DNA of 39,609 bases, from IMG/VR virus record IMGVR_UViG_3300044956_001544, positions 1-39,609 of that record; one strand, written 5' to 3'. A model generated the notes under the pieces. That model was not told where the DNA came from, searched no databases, and was given only the letters and a program-made list of their open reading frames with translations. Shown here in pieces: positions 14,048 through 22,237 of the stretch. Positions within the stretch are counted from its first letter, which is position 1. Each line of letters starts with the position of its first letter. Source of the DNA: a virus. A program made the translations under genes and the position numbers.

Positions 14048-14295
14048 ACCTCCCCGCCTACACCTGGGACCAAGCAGCAATGCTCGGCCTCGCAACCGCC
14101 CGCGGCTTCGGCGCCCTAGGCATCAACGCATCCACCGTCCGCAAATGGGCCAGCCGGCCCGCACACGGGACCCACGTCCCCGCCATCCGAGCAGTCGGCA
14201 AAGCGCCCGGAGGAGCATTGCTCTACCCCATCGACGACGTCATCAGACACGCCGAACGACCCACACGCCCGACCACGGGACAGAGGTCCGCCTGA
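14044..14295 (+). CDS. Small helix-turn-helix protein, 83 aa
   Basis: GTG start in an overlap with the zinc-binding gene. LPAYTWDQAAMLGLATARGF and INASTVRKWASR form a helix-turn-helix that ends in a short wing (GGALLYPIDDVIRHAE), as in MerR/excisionase-like proteins reading a DNA site. It closes the early operon, so it may act on late transcription. Confidence 0.65.
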   Translation: MNLPAYTWDQAAMLGLATARGFGALGINASTVRKWASRPAHGTHVPAIRAVGKAPGGALLYPIDDVIRHAERPTRPTTGQRSA

Positions 14296-14317
14296 TGTGT
14301 CACACTTGGATGCAGAC

Positions 14318-14347
14318 GGGCGACCTATTCCCTCGGGAAGGTCGCCC
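14318..14347 (+). terminator. Hairpin ending the early operon
   Basis: A 9-base perfect inverted repeat, GGGCGACCT (14318-14326) and AGGTCGCCC (14339-14347), around a 12-base loop, 23 bases after the last early stop codon. No T-run. A new promoter candidate follows, which supports termination here. Confidence 0.6.
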
Positions 14348-14389
14348 TAGGCATGTGCAAAACCGGCCAGAAATGTCGGCACACCCCCA

Positions 14390-14395
14390 TAGGGT
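14390..14395 (+). promoter_or_regulatory. Candidate leaderless -10 box of the T5orf172-type gene
   Basis: TAGGGT followed by six bases and the GTG at 14402. No Shine-Dalgarno is visible, so transcription is predicted to begin at the start codon. No clear -35. Confidence 0.55.
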
Positions 14396-14401
14396 CGAAG
14401 C

Positions 14402-15175
14402 GTGAGCCGCCGGAACAACCGAGCCCCCGAGTTCTACGAGCCAGTGGAAATCGAGAGCGACCCGTGGCAGCTAGAAGCTCAAGCGCGAGAGATGCGCGAA
14501 CGAGCAGAGGAACAGTTCCGCGCCGCCCTCGACCGCCTTCCTCCTGAAGAGCGGACCGCCTTCTGGAACGCGAAGTTCGCTCGCAAGCGTCGCCGTGAAC
14601 GCAACATCGCTCGGACCCAGTTCTGCCAGCTCCCCGGCTGCATAGAACTGACCGCCAAACTGGCGGGCCGCTCTCTCGGAGTCTGCGACTGGCACGCCAT
14701 GCAGTGCGCCCAATGGTTCGCGATCGTCACCGACGAGCACGAGCAAGAGATGCTCAAGGCCTCCGTCATCTCAGCCAGGATCCACCGCGAGCGGAAAGCC
14801 TCGAAGGACGAGGCAAAGCGGCTCGAACGGAAGCGCAACGAGCCCGGCTGGATCTACTACGTCCTTGTCGGCGAGCGCGTCAAGATCGGCTGGACCACCG
14901 ACGTCAAGAAGCGACTTCTCCAGTACCCGCCCGACTCCCCCCTCCTCGCAATGCATCCCGGCACCAAGGCCACCGAGCGCGACATGCACGTCAAGTTCGC
15001 GGGTTCACGTGCCGCTGGCCGGGAGTGGTTCCTTGACACCCCCGAGTTGCGACGCCACATCGACGACGTCATCGCACAGTTCGGTGAGCCCGATCGTGCG
15101 CGCTACGAACGGCGCGGACGAATGGGATCAGGACTCCGAGCCGCCCCACCGAAACCGACCGGCATCAGCAGATAG
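14402..15175 (+). CDS. GIY-YIG protein of the T5orf172/MUG113 type
   Basis: A 257-residue protein. Residues 75-98 hold a likely zinc site (C75, C80, C95, H98). The C-terminal domain (150-222) matches the T5orf172/MUG113 branch of GIY-YIG: WIYYV (150-154), KIGWT (161-165), R171, and ATERDMHVKF with E192 as the metal ligand and REWF (207-210). A long charged helix links the two. The gene has its own predicted promoter after a terminator and precedes the packaging genes. It may nick DNA at or near the packaging region, or be a mobile nuclease. Confidence 0.78.
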   Translation: MSRRNNRAPEFYEPVEIESDPWQLEAQAREMRERAEEQFRAALDRLPPEERTAFWNAKFARKRRRERNIARTQFCQLPGCIELTAKLAGRSLGVCDWHAMQCAQWFAIVTDEHEQEMLKASVISARIHRERKASKDEAKRLERKRNEPGWIYYVLVGERVKIGWTTDVKKRLLQYPPDSPLLAMHPGTKATERDMHVKFAGSRAAGREWFLDTPELRRHIDDVIAQFGEPDRARYERRGRMGSGLRAAPPKPTGISR

Positions 15176-15190
15176 CAGCGGGAGGTCGCC

Positions 15191-15382
15191 ATGCCCGACC
15201 TCTTCACCGCCGCCGAGCTCACCGAAGCATCCGACGTCGACCTCGAGCACGCGCTAGCCCGGCTCTACCTCACCCACGCCGAAGCAGACAGCGCCGGACG
15301 AGCCGAGGCGCACGCCGGGATCATGCAGTTGCTCGGCGAGATGCGGACGCGGACCGACGCCTGGCTGGCAGCACATGGCTAA
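15191..15382 (+). CDS. Hypothetical helical protein, 63 aa
   Basis: MPDLFTAAELTEASDVDLEH and the rest predict two or three amphipathic helices. GGGAGG lies six bases before the ATG (15180-15185). Its end overlaps the HNH gene by eight bases. Similar short proteins often precede the terminase block; function unknown. Confidence 0.65.
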   Translation: MPDLFTAAELTEASDVDLEHALARLYLTHAEADSAGRAEAHAGIMQLLGEMRTRTDAWLAAHG

Positions 15383-15683
15383 GCGAGTCTGCGCTGAACC
15401 TGGCTGCCCAACGCTGACCGACTCGACCCGCTGCCCTGACCACACGCGCGCTCGCGACAAGGCTCGAGGCACACGGCAGCAGCGCGGGTACGACGCAGCC
15501 CACGACCGACTGCGTGCAGCCTGGCAGCGGGAGATGGACCGCGGCCTGCGGATCTCGTGCTGGCGATGCGGCGACTTCGTTGACCCAACGAACTGGCACC
15601 TCGGGCACGACGACCATGACCGGAGCGAGTACCGCGGGCCTGAGTGCGTCTCCTGCAACACGTCGACCGCTGGCCGTCGCTGA
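15375..15683 (+). CDS. HNH endonuclease of the packaging module
   Basis: A 102-residue HNH protein. Cys62-x2-Cys65 and Cys91-x2-Cys94 frame the structural zinc; WHLGHDDHD supplies the catalytic His and Asp (H78/D79) and N95 lies in the final CVSCNTS. HNH proteins placed just before the terminase genes are known partners of terminase in cos-type packaging (for example HK97 gp74). Position and length fit that group rather than a homing nuclease. Confidence 0.85.
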   Translation: MAKRVCAEPGCPTLTDSTRCPDHTRARDKARGTRQQRGYDAAHDRLRAAWQREMDRGLRISCWRCGDFVDPTNWHLGHDDHDRSEYRGPECVSCNTSTAGRR

Positions 15684-15809
15684 CCCCAGGGGGCAGGGGC
15701 GACCGCGCAGCCGCTCAGGACCGTGGGGAAGGTGCCTCGCAGTCCAGACCCCTCAGTTTTGCCCTCGGCGCGACGCCACGGGCTCGGCGCGACGCCGTTG
15801 GAGGACGCC
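15684..15809 (+). other. Noncoding gap before terminase, candidate packaging site
   Basis: The gap carries G-runs near its start, an ACCCCTCAGTTTT segment, and two exact 14-base copies of CTCGGCGCGACGCC (15764-15777 and 15783-15796). Such a gap beside an HNH/terminase pair is where a cos site or terminase recognition repeats would be expected. A GTG at 15723 could extend the terminase small subunit through it instead. Not proven from sequence. Confidence 0.35.
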
Positions 15810-16163
15810 ATGAACACCCCCGAAGGACTTGGCCCGGGAGGCCGACGACTCTGGTCGGCCGTCACAGACGATCACGAGCTCACCGCGGTCCAGCATGTCC
15901 AGCTCGAGGAAGCCTGCCGAGCCAAGGACCGCTGCGACCGCCTCGCTCTTCTGCTGAACGAAGAGCACGACACGAAGCTCCAGGCCGACGCGAACACGAC
16001 CGCGAACCTCATGAAGCAGCTCATCGCCGCGCTCCGACTCCCCGACCCCGAGACCGGCAAGCGTCCGCAGTACCGCGGCCCGCGCGGTGCTCAGAAGCCG
16101 ACCGTCGCTGGCGGCGCGAAGGTGTCGTCGCTGGATAGGGCTCGAGAGCGACACTCCTCGTAG
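15810..16163 (+). CDS. terS: Terminase small subunit
   Basis: A 117-residue protein that would recognise phage DNA and recruit the packaging motor. MNTPEGLGPGGRRLWSAVTD, LEEACRAKDRCDRL, NTTANLMKQLIAALRLPDPETGKRPQ and a terminal SSLDRARERH all match the small terminase family of actinophages. GGAGG (15800-15804) lies five bases before ATG 15810; GTG 15723 would add 29 residues without family support. It is separated from the large subunit by an inserted HNH gene. Confidence 0.85.
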   Translation: MNTPEGLGPGGRRLWSAVTDDHELTAVQHVQLEEACRAKDRCDRLALLLNEEHDTKLQADANTTANLMKQLIAALRLPDPETGKRPQYRGPRGAQKPTVAGGAKVSSLDRARERHSS

Positions 16164-16193
16164 CACATCTGTCTTTCAACCGATGACTTGCGA

Positions 16194-16199
16194 TATGTT
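16194..16199 (+). promoter_or_regulatory. Candidate leaderless -10 box of the inserted HNH gene
   Basis: TATGTT, then six bases, then ATG at 16206. There is no Shine-Dalgarno sequence. An independent promoter suits a mobile gene inserted in an operon. Confidence 0.55.
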
Positions 16200-16205
16200 C
16201 GCGGC

Positions 16206-16727
16206 ATGCAATGTCAAGCGCCAGGCGGATGCTCCCAACCTGTCCTCGCGCGTTCGCTCTGTCGCCTGCACTATGCGCGGCTTCGCAGAACCGGCACGAC
16301 AGAACTGGTTCGGCGGGACCCCATCTGCACGGTCGATGGCTGCGAACGGAAGCATCGGAGCAACGGATTCTGCGCCCTCCACTACTCACGGTGGTGGAAG
16401 AACGGTGACCCTGGAGGTGTCGACGCACTCCGTCGACGAGCGCCGGAACGAGTGGTGTCGCCGCGCGATGGTTATGCGCGCGTGCGGATGCCGGATCATC
16501 CACGTGCCGACAAAGCCGGAATGGTGCTGGAGCACATCCCAGTGCTGGAGGCGGTTCTGGGAAGACCGCTCGACTGGAAGTCCGGCGAGCAGGTGCATCA
16601 CATCAATGGGGTCAAGGACGACAACCGTCCCGAGAACCTTGAACTCTGGGTCACCTCTCAACCCCGTGGACAGCGTCCCGAGGAGCTCGTCGCTTGGGCG
16701 AAGGAGATTTTGCTTCGTTACGGCTGA
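16206..16727 (+). CDS. HNH homing-type endonuclease inserted between terminase genes
   Basis: A 173-residue protein with two N-terminal Cys3-His fingers (C3, C9, C19, H22 and C41, C46, C56, H59) and a C-terminal HNH_3 nuclease: EHIPVLEAVLGRPLDW, EQVHHINGVK (H131, H132, N134), DNRPENLELW (N140, N144). This is the layout of free-standing or intron-linked phage homing endonucleases. It interrupts the usually adjacent small and large terminase genes, and its stop shares a base with the large subunit start. The more even base composition near its start suggests later arrival. Confidence 0.85.
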   Translation: MQCQAPGGCSQPVLARSLCRLHYARLRRTGTTELVRRDPICTVDGCERKHRSNGFCALHYSRWWKNGDPGGVDALRRRAPERVVSPRDGYARVRMPDHPRADKAGMVLEHIPVLEAVLGRPLDWKSGEQVHHINGVKDDNRPENLELWVTSQPRGQRPEELVAWAKEILLRYG

Positions 16728-18328
16728 TGGGACCTGCCATGTTTAGGGAGGCGTTCCCCGGCCAGGTTTGCTCCCTCGGATACGAGGCGATCGACTGGAT
16801 TCTTGAGAACTGCTGCTACGGCCCCGGAGACCTCCAGGGCGAGTGGCCGGTCCTGATCGACGACGAGATCTTCGACTTCATCGTTGAGTGCTACGAGATC
16901 GACCCGATCAGCGGACGCAAGAAGTACGACGAGGGTGTTCTGAGTCGCCCGAAAGGCAGGGCGAAGACCGAAATCGCGGGCTGGCTCGTCTGCTTCGAGG
17001 CCTACGGTCCCGCGCGGTTCTCCCACTGGGATGACTCAGGGCAACCAGTGGGGAAGCAAGTCACGTCGCCTCTCATCAAGTGTCTTGCGACCGAGGAGTC
17101 CCAGGCGACTGCGGCCTTCTCTGTCGTGGCATACATCGTCAACGACTGGGGCAAGGAGAACCGGCCCGAGGTCTACGGCGAAAGCACGGGCGTTCGCCAG
17201 TACCAGTCAGCGACCGCGATCTACCTACCGCACGGCGGCGAGATTCGTGCCGCCACCTCGGGCTCAGCTTCGAAGGATGGCGGCAAGGAAACGTTCGTCG
17301 TAGCCGACGAGACCCACCTCTACGTTCTGCGCGAGCTCAAGGCCATGTATGGCACTATCCGACGCAACCTCGGCAAGAGGAAGCTGGCCGAGCCGTGGCT
17401 GTTACAGACGTCTACTGCGTATAGACCTGGCGAAGAGTCGATTTTTGAGGAGACATTGACCGCGTGGCGGAAGAAGGAGCTTTCCGCCTCGGTCTACGTC
17501 AACCACAGGGAAGCTAAGGGCAAGGTCGACGTCACCGACGAGGAGGCCACGCTCAAGCAGCTGCGCTACGTCTACGGACCTGCCGCTGAGTGGATGGATC
17601 TTGGTCGCATCTACCGAGAGATGCTCGATCCTCGCTCCTGTCCCGACGAAGCGACAGCCGCTCGCTACTTCCTCAATCGGCCCATGTCCGGCCAGGATGC
17701 CTGGATCGCCAAGTCCATTCACGAGCGCCAGACGAAGATCGACGTGGTCGAGCCCGGCGAGGCAATCGCGATGGGCTTCGACGGCTCCCTGAATGACGAC
17801 ACGACGGTCCTGCGTGGCTGCCGCATGTCGGACGGCTTCCTGTTCCGCATCGGCGCGTGGCCCAAGCCCGAGGGCGCGGCCGGCGTCGGCTGGGCAGTCC
17901 CTCGGCTCGAGGTGCTGGCGGCGATCGACGAGGCGTTCGATCGGTATGAAGTCAGCCGGCTATACGCCGACCCGCACGAGTGGCGCTCCGACATCGAGGC
18001 GCTGGCCGAGAAGTACGGCGACGAGCGAGTCATCCCGTGGCCCACCAACTCCTACGTCCGCATGGACGCCGCCTTGGACCGCCTGCACACGGGGCTGACG
18101 AACGGCGACGTCTGGCACGACGACGACCCACTGGCCGCCGAGCATTACGGGAACGTCTACCTCGCTAAGCGCGGCCGGATGCGTCTCGTCCGCAAGGAAA
18201 ACCCCAACTCGGCTCGCAAGATCGACTCCGTCGTCGGCGACGCCCTGGCTCTGGAGGCGCGAGCCGACGCGATCGCCGCGGGCTGGACCGCCGAGACCGA
18301 GCCCGCCTACATCCGCCTGCCGCGCTGA
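16727..18328 (+). CDS. terL: Terminase large subunit
   Basis: The 533-residue packaging motor: an ATPase that pumps DNA into proheads plus a nuclease that cuts concatemers. The ATPase shows a Walker A-like SRPKGRAKTE (73-82) and Walker B FVVADETHLY (190-199). The RNase H-like nuclease shows FDGSLNDDT (D352), YADPHEW (D415) and KIDSVVGDALALE (D500, D505). The start is ATG 16727, overlapping the HNH stop (TGATG); ATG 16739 is an alternative. The family usually has a similar short N-terminus before LGYEAIDWI. Confidence 0.95.
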   Translation: MGPAMFREAFPGQVCSLGYEAIDWILENCCYGPGDLQGEWPVLIDDEIFDFIVECYEIDPISGRKKYDEGVLSRPKGRAKTEIAGWLVCFEAYGPARFSHWDDSGQPVGKQVTSPLIKCLATEESQATAAFSVVAYIVNDWGKENRPEVYGESTGVRQYQSATAIYLPHGGEIRAATSGSASKDGGKETFVVADETHLYVLRELKAMYGTIRRNLGKRKLAEPWLLQTSTAYRPGEESIFEETLTAWRKKELSASVYVNHREAKGKVDVTDEEATLKQLRYVYGPAAEWMDLGRIYREMLDPRSCPDEATAARYFLNRPMSGQDAWIAKSIHERQTKIDVVEPGEAIAMGFDGSLNDDTTVLRGCRMSDGFLFRIGAWPKPEGAAGVGWAVPRLEVLAAIDEAFDRYEVSRLYADPHEWRSDIEALAEKYGDERVIPWPTNSYVRMDAALDRLHTGLTNGDVWHDDDPLAAEHYGNVYLAKRGRMRLVRKENPNSARKIDSVVGDALALEARADAIAAGWTAETEPAYIRLPR

Positions 18329-18345
18329 CCTCGAAGGGAGGGACT

Positions 18346-19695
18346 GTGGCCCTCTCTGACACCGAGATCGAGCTGCTGGACAAGCACAAGCGCCTGATGC
18401 ACCGCAACCAGCAGAACGACATCCTGCTCGAGCGGTACTACCAGGGTCGGCAGCGCGTTGAGCAGCTGGGAATGGCCGTCCCGCCCTCGATGCGCAACTT
18501 CCTGGTGATCGCCAACTGGTGCCGTGTCGTCGTTGACACGATCAACAACCGCCAGCAGGTCCGGTCGCTCATCCTTCCCGGCGAGGAGACGGCGGACCCC
18601 GATCTTCGTGCCATCTGGGACGCCAACAACCTCACGGCCCACGTCCGCATGTTCAACGCCGACCGCATGATTTACGGTCGATCGTTCATGAGCGTTGGGA
18701 CCAATGAGGAGAACGGCGCGCTGCCGTTCGTCCGGGTTGAGTCTCCTCGCGAGATGACGGCGTTCGTCGACACGTACCGCGAGACCATGACGTCCGCTGC
18801 GCGCTTCTACGGTCGCAACGAGCAGAACGTCGCACCGAGCAACGCGACCCTCTATCTGCCGAATGTCACGGTCTGGGCCGAGATTCGGGATGGACGCTGG
18901 GCCGAAGTGGACCGCGACGAGCACGATCTAGGTGCCGTTCCCGTCGTCATGCACCTCAACCGCCGAATGTCTGGCGGCTGGGTCGGCGAGTCGCAGATGA
19001 CCGACATCATCCCCTTCGTCGACTCGGCAGCGCGCTCGCTGACCAATCTCCAGTTCGCTCAAGAGGCGCACGGCGTGCCGAGCATCTGGGCTACAGGCGT
19101 GACCAAGGGCGACTTCGTGGACGGCAACGGCAAGCCGATCCCACAGTTCGAGGCGTACTTCGATGCGATCAAGATCCTCACGTCGAAGGACGCGAAGTGG
19201 GGCCAGTTCGACGCAGCCGACCTCAAAAACTTCGACACCGCCCTCAACGTCTACGGCAAGCAGGCGTCCATCACCTCCGGCTTCCCCGCCCGCTACTTCG
19301 GCATCATCACGTCGAACCCACCGGCCGAGGGCGCGATCCGTGCCGACGAGGCGCCGCTTGTGCGGTCGGTCGAAGCGCAGAACGACGAGGTCGGCATGAC
19401 GTTGGGCTGGATCGGCGGCCTCGCTCTCCGGTTCGCGACCGGCGACTGGGTCGAGGGCAACCGCGTCCGCGTCGACTGGTTCGATCCCAGCACCCCGACC
19501 GTGTCACAGCGCGAGGACGCGCTCGCGAAGCGACGGGCTGCCGGCGTGCTGTCCCGCGAGGGCTACTGGGACGAGCTCGGATGGTCCGAGGCTCGCAAGG
19601 CCAAGGAGCGCGCCTACTTCGAGGCCGAGCAGCGGGACCCGCTGATCGAGCGGGCTCTGCGTCGAGTGGACGCCGATGCTGACGTCCGCGCGTGA
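18346..19695 (+). CDS. Portal protein (SPP1 gp6-like)
   Basis: A 449-residue portal forming the dodecameric DNA gate at one capsid vertex. The family pattern is seen in LERYYQGRQRVEQLG, NWCRVVVDTINNRQQV, GRSFMSVG, PVVMHLNRR, and ASITSGFPARYFGIITSNPPAEGAIRA. GTG 18346 is preceded by AAGGGAGGG. It follows the terminase and overlaps the MuF gene by 20 bases. Confidence 0.93.
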   Translation: MALSDTEIELLDKHKRLMHRNQQNDILLERYYQGRQRVEQLGMAVPPSMRNFLVIANWCRVVVDTINNRQQVRSLILPGEETADPDLRAIWDANNLTAHVRMFNADRMIYGRSFMSVGTNEENGALPFVRVESPREMTAFVDTYRETMTSAARFYGRNEQNVAPSNATLYLPNVTVWAEIRDGRWAEVDRDEHDLGAVPVVMHLNRRMSGGWVGESQMTDIIPFVDSAARSLTNLQFAQEAHGVPSIWATGVTKGDFVDGNGKPIPQFEAYFDAIKILTSKDAKWGQFDAADLKNFDTALNVYGKQASITSGFPARYFGIITSNPPAEGAIRADEAPLVRSVEAQNDEVGMTLGWIGGLALRFATGDWVEGNRVRVDWFDPSTPTVSQREDALAKRRAAGVLSREGYWDELGWSEARKAKERAYFEAEQRDPLIERALRRVDADADVRA

Positions 19696-20434
19696 GCAGT
19701 ACCGCGAACAGCAGCTCATCAACGCGCTCGGCGTCAAGGAAGCGCGGCGCGTAGCCTCCCGCGGTCCAGCGGCGGTCGCTGCCGCACTGGCCGCCTACCA
19801 AGCCGAATCGGCGTCGCTGACGTTCGCCTCTACGGCGGCGATCCTGGCTGAGCAGGGCATCACCGCACCGCCGGCCTCTACGGCTCTCCTGACCCCCATT
19901 CTGACCGGCTCAGAGGCCATCCGGCTGTTGCAGAAGGTCGCCAGCGCGCAAGCCTTCGACACGCTGGTCATGGCACTCATTCAGGACGCGGGACGGACGG
20001 CGGCCACGGTCGATCTGATCCGCCGCCCCGGCGTCACGCACTACGTCCGGTCGCTCAATCTTTCCTCGTGTTCTCGTTGCGCAGTCCTCGCGGGCCGTGT
20101 CTACCGCTTCTCTACCGGGTTCCAGCGCCACCCGCGCTGCGACTGCCTCATGACCCCGACGACAGCGACCTCGGGCCGCGACCTCGTCCTCGACCCGACC
20201 GATGCGATCGGGTCCGGCAAGATCACCGGACTCAGCAGGGGCGACGTCGAGGCGCTGGACAACGGCGCGGACCTCGGCCGTGTCGTCAACGTCCGCAGCC
20301 GCTCAGCCGGCCTGCGCGTCGGCTCGAGCGTGTACACCCGCGGCGACCGACTCACCCCTCAGGCGATCGCCGAGACCGCCACCTCGCGAACGCAAGCAAT
20401 TTCGATGCTGCGCGCGAACGGCTACATCACGTAG
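19676..20434 (+). CDS. MuF-like head morphogenesis protein
   Basis: A 252-residue minor head protein. The MuF core lies at about 110-165 with SSCSRCAVLAGRVYRFSTGF then RHPRCDCLMTPT, where paired Cys and His residues form the family's metal-like cluster. The N-terminal half is helical and would contact the portal. The 20-base overlap with the portal gene is typical. No toxin or protease domain is attached. Confidence 0.85.
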   Translation: MLTSAREQYREQQLINALGVKEARRVASRGPAAVAAALAAYQAESASLTFASTAAILAEQGITAPPASTALLTPILTGSEAIRLLQKVASAQAFDTLVMALIQDAGRTAATVDLIRRPGVTHYVRSLNLSSCSRCAVLAGRVYRFSTGFQRHPRCDCLMTPTTATSGRDLVLDPTDAIGSGKITGLSRGDVEALDNGADLGRVVNVRSRSAGLRVGSSVYTRGDRLTPQAIAETATSRTQAISMLRANGYIT

Positions 20435-20445
20435 CCCCACACTCT

Positions 20446-20468
20446 CCCGACAGCGCGACGCTGCCGGG
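20446..20468 (+). terminator. Hairpin between MuF and scaffold genes
   Basis: CCCGACAGCG (20446-20455) and CGCTGCCGGG (20459-20468) pair over ten bases with one A-C mismatch and a three-base loop. It lies 12 bases after the stop, so partial termination or mRNA 3-prime protection is likely. Confidence 0.5.
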
Positions 20469-20490
20469 TCATCTCCGAGACGGAGGCACC

Positions 20491-21189
20491 ATGCAGCACC
20501 TTCCCATCCACCCCTTCCTGCGTCACCCACTGACCGGCAAGCCTCTCCAGGCCGTCGGCATCGGGCGACGCGGCCCCATCTGGCCTGTCATCGGCTCATC
20601 CGAAGACGAACCAGGCGGGGATGACGCAGCCGATTCGCCCGACGAGACGCCGGACGACGAGGGTGACGACAGCAAGCCCGAGGAACACCGGCAGGCAACG
20701 CGCGAGGCGGCAAAGTTCCGCCGCGAGCTCAAGCCCTGGAAGGACCTCAGTCGAGAGCTTGGAGTCACCCCCGAACAGGTTCGCGAGGCGCTCACCAAGG
20801 CCAAGCAGTCAGACGACGGCTCGGACGCCCCGGATGTCGACGAGATCCGCCGCCAGGCGGCGCTCGAGGCACGCCAGCAGTCCGACGCCCGCCTGATCCG
20901 CGCCGAGGTGCGAGCCCTCGCAGCCGAGACGTTCGCAAAGCCCACCGACGCCCTGTTCAACCTCTCGCTCGATGAGTACGAGGTCGATGACGACGGCGAG
21001 CTCGTAGACGTGCAGCGGGTCAGGGCAGACCTCGCTCGGGTGCTCAAGGAGAACCCGCACTACGCGAAGTCAGGGAAGGCGCCGAAGGCCGATCGGTCCC
21101 AGGGCACCAAGGGCGATCCGCCGAAGGCGGACCCCGGGCCCGGAGCGGCTCGTCTCCGGCAGGCATACGCCGACATCCACCAGCAGTAA
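20491..21189 (+). CDS. Scaffolding protein
   Basis: A 232-residue scaffold between MuF and the capsid gene. A short ordered N-terminus (MQHLPIHPFLRHPLTGKPLQ) precedes an acidic linker (SSEDEPGGDDAADSPDETPD), a long helical part (REAAKFRRELKPWKDLSREL, RRQAALEARQQSDARLIRAE), and a C-terminal basic, glycine-rich tail ending RLRQAYADIHQQ. Scaffold proteins direct capsid assembly and then leave. The ATG follows CGGAGG with four bases between. Confidence 0.85.
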   Translation: MQHLPIHPFLRHPLTGKPLQAVGIGRRGPIWPVIGSSEDEPGGDDAADSPDETPDDEGDDSKPEEHRQATREAAKFRRELKPWKDLSRELGVTPEQVREALTKAKQSDDGSDAPDVDEIRRQAALEARQQSDARLIRAEVRALAAETFAKPTDALFNLSLDEYEVDDDGELVDVQRVRADLARVLKENPHYAKSGKAPKADRSQGTKGDPPKADPGPGAARLRQAYADIHQQ

Positions 21190-21195
21190 CACCGT

Positions 21196-21223
21196 CCCGT
21201 CCGACGCCCTTGTCGGTGACGGG
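21196..21223 (+). terminator. Hairpin in the capsid gene leader
   Basis: CCCGTC (21196-21201) plus CGAC pair with GTCG plus GACGGG (21218-21223), with a two-base bulge and a six-base loop. It lies between the scaffold stop and the capsid ribosome site, and could attenuate or mark a processing point giving a separate capsid mRNA. Confidence 0.45.
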
Positions 21224-21246
21224 CACACCCGAAAGGAAAACCCGTC

Positions 21247-22203
21247 ATGGCAGTCACTCTTGCCGAGTCCGCCAAGCTGTCGACCAACGATCTGCAGCGT
21301 GGCGTCATCGAGACGTTCATCCAGTCGTCTCCCATCCTGGACCGCATCCCCTTCCTGGGGATCCAGGGCAACGCCTACGCTTACAACGAGGAGGGCGCCC
21401 TCCCCGGCGTCGCCTTCCGCAGCGTGAACGAGGCATACGTCGAGTCCACCGGCACGGTCAACCAGAAGACCGAGTCGCTGGTCATCCTCGGCGGCGACGC
21501 GGACGTGGACAAGTTCATCGTCCAGACCCGCGGCAACCTCAACGACCAGCGCGCCGTGCAGACGGCGATGAAGGTCAAGGCCGCGTCGTACAAGTTCCAG
21601 GACACCTTCTTCAACGGCGACATCACCGTCGACCCGAAGGCGTTCGACGGCCTCAAGAAGCGCCTCACCGGCGCGCAGGTCATCAGCGCGGGCATCAACG
21701 GCGCTCCCGTTCTGGGCAACGGCGCCTCCGACGCCCAGGCGTTCTTCGACGCCCTGGACGCCCTGGTGGCCCAGGTGCCCGGGATCAACGGCGAGAACGG
21801 CGCGATCTACGCGAACGCCGCCGTCCAGTCGAAGATCCGCTCGGCCGGCCGTCGCCTCGGCGGCGTCGAGACGGTCCGCGAGGACCTGACCGGCAAGCGC
21901 GTCCTCCAGTGGAACGGCATCCCGGTCCTCGACCCCGGTGCCACCGCCGCAGGCGCCAGCATCCTCCCGCAGACCGAGACGCAGGGCTCCTCGAGCGTCG
22001 CCTCGTCCGTCTACGCCGTGAAGTTCGGCAGCGACGAGGGCGACCAGGCGGTCACCGGCCTCACCAACGGCGGCGTCCAGGTCTACGACCTCGGCGAGCT
22101 CCAGGAGAAGCCGGCCTACCGCACCCGGATCGAGTTCTACACCGGCCTGGCGATCTTCGGCGGCAAGGCTGCCGCTCGCCTTACCGGCGTCCTCGCTTCT
22201 TGA
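21247..22203 (+). CDS. Major capsid protein
   Basis: A 318-residue HK97-fold capsid protein. MAVTLAESAKLSTNDLQRGV and ETFIQSSPILDRIPF open it; EGALPGVAFRSVNEAYVEST is the family's E-loop/A-domain region; a G-rich domain (FDGLKKRLTGAQVI) and a final AYRTRIEFYTGLAIFGGKAA follow. No protease gene is nearby, so it probably matures without cleavage. GAAAGGAAAA precedes the ATG. Codon use is strongly GC-biased, as expected of a highly expressed gene. Confidence 0.95.
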   Translation: MAVTLAESAKLSTNDLQRGVIETFIQSSPILDRIPFLGIQGNAYAYNEEGALPGVAFRSVNEAYVESTGTVNQKTESLVILGGDADVDKFIVQTRGNLNDQRAVQTAMKVKAASYKFQDTFFNGDITVDPKAFDGLKKRLTGAQVISAGINGAPVLGNGASDAQAFFDALDALVAQVPGINGENGAIYANAAVQSKIRSAGRRLGGVETVREDLTGKRVLQWNGIPVLDPGATAAGASILPQTETQGSSSVASSVYAVKFGSDEGDQAVTGLTNGGVQVYDLGELQEKPAYRTRIEFYTGLAIFGGKAAARLTGVLAS

Positions 22204-22212
22204 TCCAGCAGT

Positions 22213-22237
22213 CGGCGGGTCGCAAACCGGCCCGCCG
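22213..22237 (+). terminator. Hairpin after the capsid gene
   Basis: CGGCGGG (22213-22219) and CCCGCCG (22231-22237) form a perfect seven-base stem with an 11-base loop, nine bases after the capsid stop. Probably limits read-through or stabilises the capsid mRNA end. Confidence 0.55.

Noticed and set aside
13337-14295. Possible toxin-antitoxin pair (zinc-binding protein plus small helix-turn-helix gene)
   Set aside because: The larger protein has no known toxin motif and the layout is a normal end of an actinophage early operon.
15723-15809. N-terminal extension of the terminase small subunit from GTG 15723
   Set aside because: The added 29 residues do not resemble the family start, and GGAGG is well placed before ATG 15810.
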